Source: Streptomyces indicus (GTDB lineage: Bacteria; Actinomycetota; Actinomycetes; Streptomycetales; Streptomycetaceae). Taken from it: a stretch of DNA of 64,000 nucleotides. Where the stretch lies: positions 62,001 to 126,000 of the forward strand of contig NZ_FNFF01000011.1 of assembly GCF_900100315.1 (NCBI RefSeq). Direction: 5' to 3'. The translations under genes and the position numbers were made by a program. This document shows, piece after piece, positions 60,057 through 64,000 of the stretch (the first letter of the stretch is position 1; the number at the start of each line of letters is the position of its first letter). The notes under the pieces were generated by a model that worked only from the letters and a program-made list of their open reading frames with translations, searched no databases and was not told the DNA's origin.

Positions 60057-60474
60057 GAGCCGACCTCCCAAACGGCACACGGAGAACAGCTCTGTCCCCC
60101 GTGGGCCCACATGGGGCGCCGCGCGGCTGCGGCCCTCGCACCCTCGTGCCGCCGCGCCGTCCTCATGGAACGGCACCGCACCACCGCGCCGTGCGGCTGC
60201 CGGCGCGGTGGTGCGGCGACCTCCTGCGGCTCCCCTGTGCGCGGACCCCGGCGGCGGCCTCAGAGTCGGCTCGGGCGCTGTCGGCGGGAGCCGCACATGG
60301 CGAACGTTGTCCCACGTGTGATTTCCCCCTCGCTCCTGACCGCGAAACTGCCGGGCCTGCGATCCTGGCGATAACGTTCGTTCACTTCTTCGGGACCTCG
60401 ACCGTGAGGTTCCGGGCACTTCCCGGGCACACTCCAGGGGAGTCCCGCACGACTTGCTCGACATGGAGGCAGTG
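60057..60474. other. divergent intergenic region, lipase / icmB
   Basis: 418 bp without a gene. The lipase side is very GC-rich and contains the stem-loop 60178-60214. The icmB side has A/T-richer sequence at 60300-60390 with GAACGTT and AACGTTC elements about 70 bp apart, possibly regulatory. I saw no cobalamin riboswitch. Confidence 0.55.
60178..60214. promoter_or_regulatory. 13-bp perfect stem-loop in the lipase/icmB gap
   Basis: GCACCACCGCGCC (60178-60190), 11-nt loop, GGCGCGGTGGTGC (60202-60214). It lies 122 bp before the lipase start. No gene ends here, so it is not an ordinary 3' terminator; an attenuator in the lipase leader or an operator is possible. Confidence 0.6.
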
Positions 60475-60885
60475 ATGGGTGCGACAACCGGTCCGATCCG
60501 CGTGGTGGTCGCCAAGCCCGGTCTCGACGGCCACGACCGCGGGGCGAAGGTGATCGCGCGGGCGCTGCGCGACGCCGGCATGGAGGTCATCTACACGGGC
60601 CTGCACCAGACGCCCGAGCAGATCGTCGACACGGCCATCCAGGAGGACGCCGACGCCATCGGCCTGTCGATCCTCTCCGGCGCCCACATGACGCTCTTCG
60701 CGAAGGTCATCGAGCTCCTCAAGGAGCGCGACGCCGAGGACATCAAGGTGTTCGGCGGCGGCATCATCCCGGAGGAGGACATCCCCCCGCTGAAGTCCCT
60801 CGGCGTCGCGGAGATCTTCACGCCGGGCGCGACGACCGGGGCGATCGTGGAGTGGGTACGGGGGAACGTGGCGGCGTCCGCCTGA
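60475..60885 (+). CDS. icmB: isobutyryl-CoA mutase small subunit (B12-binding)
   Basis: 136 residues, exactly the size of IcmB. The whole protein is a cobalamin-binding domain: KPGLDGHDRGAKVIARALRDAGMEVIYTG with the DxHxxG lower-ligand His, then SILSGAHM and FGGGIIPEEDI. With the large subunit IcmA it interconverts isobutyryl-CoA and n-butyryl-CoA, supplying precursors for polyketides. icmA is not in this window, in keeping with the split organisation in Streptomyces. GGAGG lies 6 nt before the ATG at 60475. The 3' end is duplicated in tandem beyond the stop codon (60864-60943). Confidence 0.92.
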   Translation: MGATTGPIRVVVAKPGLDGHDRGAKVIARALRDAGMEVIYTGLHQTPEQIVDTAIQEDADAIGLSILSGAHMTLFAKVIELLKERDAEDIKVFGGGIIPEEDIPPLKSLGVAEIFTPGATTGAIVEWVRGNVAASA

Positions 60886-60943
60886 AGGTGGTGGCGTCTG
60901 CCTGAAGGTGGTGGCGTCCGCCTGAACGTGGTGGCGTCCGCCG
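60864..60943. repeat. four 20-bp tandem repeats across the icmB stop codon
   Basis: Units at 60864, 60884, 60904 and 60924, each close to GAACGTGGTGGCGTCCGCCT. The first encodes the IcmB C-terminus and includes the start of the stop codon, so the array copies the gene end into the 3' untranslated region. Confidence 0.8.
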
Positions 60944-61008
60944 GAACCGTGGCCTCGCTGGCGTGAGGCGGGGCCTCGGCAGTTCCTCGCCCTGCCGTGA
61001 GGTGCGGA

Positions 61009-61063
61009 TCCCTGCCCGCCGCGAAGTGGGCGAGGCCCTCCTGTCGCCGCGACAGGGCAGGGA
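61009..61063. terminator. terminator-like structure between icmB and the DUF5691 gene
   Basis: TCCCTGCCC (61009-61017) pairs with GGGCAGGGA (61055-61063). Inside the loop, CTGTCG-CCG-CGACAG forms a smaller hairpin. Convergent gap. Confidence 0.5.
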
Positions 61064-61067
61064 CCCT

Positions 61068-62684
61068 TCACACGGCCCCCGCCAACTCCTCCCGCATGAC
61101 GGCCCGCAGCCTCAGCGTCCCCACCAGGCGCTGGAACGCCTCCGCCCAGTAGCCGCCCGCGCCGGGTGCTCCGTCCTCCGTCTCGTCCGGTGTGGCGGTG
61201 AGCGCCTCCAGGCGGGAGGCCGCCGCCGGGTCGAGGCACCGCTCGGCCAGCCCCATCACCCCGCTGAACGACCAGGGATAACTCCCCGCGTCCCGCGCGA
61301 TGTTGAGCGCGTCCACCACCGCACCGCCGAGCGGCTCGGCCCACGGCACCGCGCACACCCCGAGCAGCTGGAACGCCTCGGACAGCCCGTGCGCCGCGAT
61401 GAATCCGGCCACCCATTCTGCACGCTCCTGCTCCGGCAATGTCCCGAGCAGCTTGGCCCGCTCCGCCAGCGACACCGCCCCGGGGCCGGCCGCCCCCGGC
61501 GAGGACGCCGCGCCCAGCAGGGCCCGCGACCACTCCGCGTCCTGCTGCCGCACGGCCGCCCGGCACCACGCCGCGTGCAGCTCGCCCTGCCAGTCGTCGG
61601 CCACGGGCAGCGCCACGATCTCGGCCGGTGACCGCCCGCCGAGCCGCTGCGGCCAGGTCGCGAGCGGCGCGGCCTCCACCAACTGGCCGAGCCACCAGGC
61701 CCGTTGACCGCGGCCGGGCGGCGGCGAGGCCACCACGCCGTCGCGCTCCATCCCCGGATCGCACTCGTGCGGCGCCTCGACCGTGATCCCGGTGCGCAGC
61801 GCGTCCAGGGCCACGCAGGTCGCGGCCCGCCGCGCCATCCGCCCGGCGAGGGCCGAGCCGGGCAGCGCGGACAGCAGCTCGGCCGCCGTCGTACGGACAT
61901 TGCGGCTGCGGTCCGACAACGCCCGCTCCAGGAACGCCTCGTCACCGTCGGCGAGCCCGGTCCGCAGCGAGTCCAGGAACATCAGCCGGTCCTCGGCCCG
62001 CTCGGTGGACCAGGTGCTCTCCACGAGCGCCCGCGCGGCTCCGGGATCATGCGCCCGTACGGCACCGAGCAGCGCGACCCGCTCGGCGAACAGGCCCTCC
62101 TCCCACAGCCGTCCGACCGCCTCCGAGTCCTCGGGCGAGGGCAGGGCGCTGCCGCCGGGTGTGGTGCGCAGCGCGAACTTCCACTCCGGGTTGAGCCGCG
62201 CCAGCCACAAAGCGCGGGGACCGGCGAAGGCCAGCGCGGGCGGACGCAGGTCGGTCCTGCCGCGCGCCGCGTCGAGCAGGGCGGGCAGCAGCTCGGCCGG
62301 CGCGGCGTACCCGTGGTCGTTGGCCGCGGCCAGCCACTGCGGGAGCAGCTCCGTGAGGTCCGGTGTGCTGCCACGCCGGCCCGAACTCCCCGTCCCCGGA
62401 CGGTCGGAGAGCAGCAGCGCGAGACGCCGGCGCGCGGCGGCCGGCAGTGCGGGGCGCGGATCGTCCTGCGCCCGCTCGGGGCGCGGGGCCGCGGAGCCCG
62501 GCCGCAGCCCGGCCCGGCGCCGCACGGTGTGCAGCGCCGCCTCGTCGAGCAGCGCGGTGGCCGCGTCCTTGCGGCCGCGGACCGCCGCCCGGCCGATGCC
62601 GCGCCGGTCCGTGCCGAGCAGCGCCGTGGTGACGAGCTCCTCCCAGCTCGCCGCCCCGGCCTGTGCGGTCTCCTGCCCGGTCAT
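61068..62684 (-). CDS. DUF5691 family protein (HEAT-like repeats)
   Basis: 538 residues, soluble and rich in Ala, Leu and Arg. Start MTGQETAQAGAASWEELVTTALLGTDRRG and the PEWKFALRTT and SLRTGLADGDEAFLERALSDRSRNVRTTAAELLSALPGS blocks mark the DUF5691 family; the last block resembles helical HEAT-type repeats. GGAGG lies 6 nt before the ATG at 62684. It follows the SWIM gene by 76 bp on the same strand. In Streptomyces this pair usually belongs to an operon with MoxR-type ATPase and VWA-domain genes, which would lie to the right. Function unknown. Confidence 0.87.
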   Translation of the reverse strand: MTGQETAQAGAASWEELVTTALLGTDRRGIGRAAVRGRKDAATALLDEAALHTVRRRAGLRPGSAAPRPERAQDDPRPALPAAARRRLALLLSDRPGTGSSGRRGSTPDLTELLPQWLAAANDHGYAAPAELLPALLDAARGRTDLRPPALAFAGPRALWLARLNPEWKFALRTTPGGSALPSPEDSEAVGRLWEEGLFAERVALLGAVRAHDPGAARALVESTWSTERAEDRLMFLDSLRTGLADGDEAFLERALSDRSRNVRTTAAELLSALPGSALAGRMARRAATCVALDALRTGITVEAPHECDPGMERDGVVASPPPGRGQRAWWLGQLVEAAPLATWPQRLGGRSPAEIVALPVADDWQGELHAAWCRAAVRQQDAEWSRALLGAASSPGAAGPGAVSLAERAKLLGTLPEQERAEWVAGFIAAHGLSEAFQLLGVCAVPWAEPLGGAVVDALNIARDAGSYPWSFSGVMGLAERCLDPAAASRLEALTATPDETEDGAPGAGGYWAEAFQRLVGTLRLRAVMREELAGAV

Positions 62685-62760
62685 CCGGCACCTCCCTCCG
62701 TGACGTACGAACATCGTTGTGTGGCAAGCGGGTCGGGGCCGCGGCGCGGCCGGTGCGTCC

Positions 62761-64000
62761 TCAGCACAGCGGCACCGCACCCCCTCCGTCTCCCGCCCAC
62801 ACGGTGAGCGGTGTGAACCCGCGGTGCCCGCACTCGCCGAACACCGTCACACCGCCGCCGCCCGAGACGGCCGCGAGCCGCCACAGACCGGGCCGCGACA
62901 CGGGCACCACCGGCAGCGCCCCCGCCCCGTCCGCGTCGGCCAGCTGCATGCCGTCGCCGACCGGTGTCGGTATGACGTCGTGCAGCGTCACCGGCCAGGA
63001 CTCCAGCCACGGGTCCTCGCGCAGCGCCCTGCCGTACGCGGCCGCCGCCGCATGGGTGTCCACCCCCTGCGGGCGCAGGTCGGCGGGCACGGCCGGCGCG
63101 TGACGCTCGCCCAGCGCGTGCCGGTGCCCGCCGCCCGGGTACGCGGACAGCTCGGCGTCGAGCGACAGGCCGACGGGCAGGGCGAGTTCGGGTGCGCGGC
63201 CGGCCGCTCCGTAGGAGAGGAGCAGCGCCGTGCGCCCCGACTCCTGGCCCCGCAGCCAGATCCGGCGGGTGGTGAGCCGCGCGTCTGCCGTGTCGTACTG
63301 CGCGAGCACCAGCCACCGGTCGCGTATCGCGGGCCCTTCGGCGGAGGAGGACAGCCCGATCCGTGCCCGCACCGTCGCCGCCAGGGCGTCCGGCAGCCGC
63401 TCCCTGCGCAGCCAGGCCTGGTCGAGCAGGTGCAGCAGCGCGCACTCCTCCAGGAGCCGCACCGGCCAGCCCGCCCCCGACGCCGGTATCACCCCCAACT
63501 CCTGGACGCGCGCGGCCAGTCCGGGCGCCTGCGCGTCCACCATCCGGCGCGCGGTCTCCTCACCTAGCCCGTGCCCCGTCTGCTCCGCCGACGCGAGGCC
63601 GCCGCGCACCAGGTCGGCGAGGCGCTGCTCCAGCTCGGTCACCCCCGCGGTGACCCGCTCGGCCCGCCGCGCCGCGCGGCGCCGCGCGGCCTCCTCGTCA
63701 GCCGGCTTGCTCTCCCCTTTGTCCGGCGCCTCCTGCTGCTCCGCGCGTCTGCGCCGCCCCGCGAGCCACTGCTCCGCCCATTCCGGCGCCTCGGCGTCCG
63801 GGATCGCCTGCCCCGCCCCCTCGTCGCCCGCCCAGAGCAGCAGCAGCCCCAGCGCGTGCTTGCACGGGAACTTCCGGCTCGGGCAGCTGCACTTGTACGC
63901 GGGCCCCGCCGTGTCGACCACCGTCTGGTACGGCTTGCTGCCGCTGCCCTTGCACAGCCCCCATACGGCCCCCTCCTTCGAACTGCCCGCCTCGGACCAC
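62761..64000 (-). CDS. SWIM zinc-finger protein, 5' end outside window
   Basis: The frame stays open to base 64000, so the start lies beyond the window; about 413 residues are visible. Near the visible N-terminus, WSEAGSSKEGAVWGLCKGSG leads into the SWIM motif C-x-C-x7-C-x-H (KCSCPSRKFPCKHALGL), a zinc-binding element for DNA or protein contact. The rest is a large Leu/Arg/Ala-rich helical region with QVPV-less low motif content and ends TVWAGDGGGAVPLC. The gene lies directly upstream of DUF5691 and is probably cotranscribed. Role in DNA processing or protein remodelling is inferred from family context only. Confidence 0.88.
   Translation of the reverse strand, partial: WSEAGSSKEGAVWGLCKGSGSKPYQTVVDTAGPAYKCSCPSRKFPCKHALGLLLLWAGDEGAGQAIPDAEAPEWAEQWLAGRRRRAEQQEAPDKGESKPADEEAARRRAARRAERVTAGVTELEQRLADLVRGGLASAEQTGHGLGEETARRMVDAQAPGLAARVQELGVIPASGAGWPVRLLEECALLHLLDQAWLRRERLPDALAATVRARIGLSSSAEGPAIRDRWLVLAQYDTADARLTTRRIWLRGQESGRTALLLSYGAAGRAPELALPVGLSLDAELSAYPGGGHRHALGERHAPAVPADLRPQGVDTHAAAAAYGRALREDPWLESWPVTLHDVIPTPVGDGMQLADADGAGALPVVPVSRPGLWRLAAVSGGGGVTVFGECGHRGFTPLTVWAGDGGGAVPLC

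Noticed and set aside
60057..60474. Cobalamin riboswitch before icmB
   Set aside because: No B12-box or the usual long conserved junction was found; only a stem-loop on the lipase side.

Overview
The window is high-GC actinobacterial DNA and matches a chromosomal core region of a Streptomyces species. The evidence is very high third-position GC, frequent GTG and TTG starts, the divergent whiD/bldM pair followed by an ECF sigma factor gene, a histidine-tailed GroEL1, and icmB. From memory the gene order resembles the groEL1-whiD-bldM-guaB-guaA-pcrA-icmB segment of Streptomyces coelicolor. That comparison is recall, not a search. I saw no tRNA, rRNA, CRISPR array, insertion sequence or phage gene.

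Layout. 1-5.8 kb: the 3' part of groEL1, then a minus-strand group (small GvpU-like protein, short-chain dehydrogenase, membrane-anchored multicopper oxidase, MOSC protein) and a divergent LysR regulator. 5.9-8.2 kb: the developmental cluster whiD <-> bldM with an ECF sigma factor (probably shbA). The whiD/bldM intergenic region has a near-perfect sigma-BldN promoter and two dyads. 8.3-13 kb: guaB, the Cys-less paralogue guaB3, a membrane protein and a nucleotide-sugar dehydrogenase-like protein that lacks its catalytic cysteine. 13.4-24.4 kb: glpD, then four transmembrane Ser/Thr-kinase genes in tandem. One encodes a pseudokinase whose activation segment is expanded to about 400 residues. 24.6-30.3 kb: a coupled aldehyde dehydrogenase/GMC oxidoreductase pair, a sortase substrate (LAETG) and a lipoprotein.

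31-38 kb: chorismate mutase behind what looks like a leaderless, Phe/Tyr-containing leader peptide and terminator (an attenuator), guaA, and several single-gene enzymes and membrane proteins. 38-42 kb: a PspC-domain envelope-stress locus in which a PspC/LiaF-like protein and a small membrane protein diverge from a PspC-fused sensor kinase and its NarL-type regulator. 43.3-47.9 kb: a compact polymorphic toxin-immunity island (two WXG100-like proteins, a large protein with a C-terminal RNase A-like toxin domain, an immunity candidate, an orphan toxin tail, a CdiI-like immunity protein and a second copy of the first immunity family). This is the most system-like accessory block.

48-64 kb: cell-wall and housekeeping genes. 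There are two NlpC/P60 hydrolases, one with a clear c-di-AMP (ydaO-type) riboswitch and the other with a long 5' hairpin. An SGNH-ricin lipase/esterase, pcrA helicase, an M23 peptidase with pentapeptide repeats, an aminoglycoside-phosphotransferase-fold protein, a lipase and icmB follow. A DUF5691 gene and a 5'-truncated SWIM zinc-finger gene run off the right end. Strong palindromic terminators separate most convergent or unrelated units.

Themes are purine nucleotide synthesis (guaB, guaB3, guaA), developmental control (whiD, bldM, sigma factor), envelope sensing and remodelling (kinases, PspC system, riboswitch-controlled hydrolases, M23 peptidase), and contact- or secretion-dependent toxin biology.
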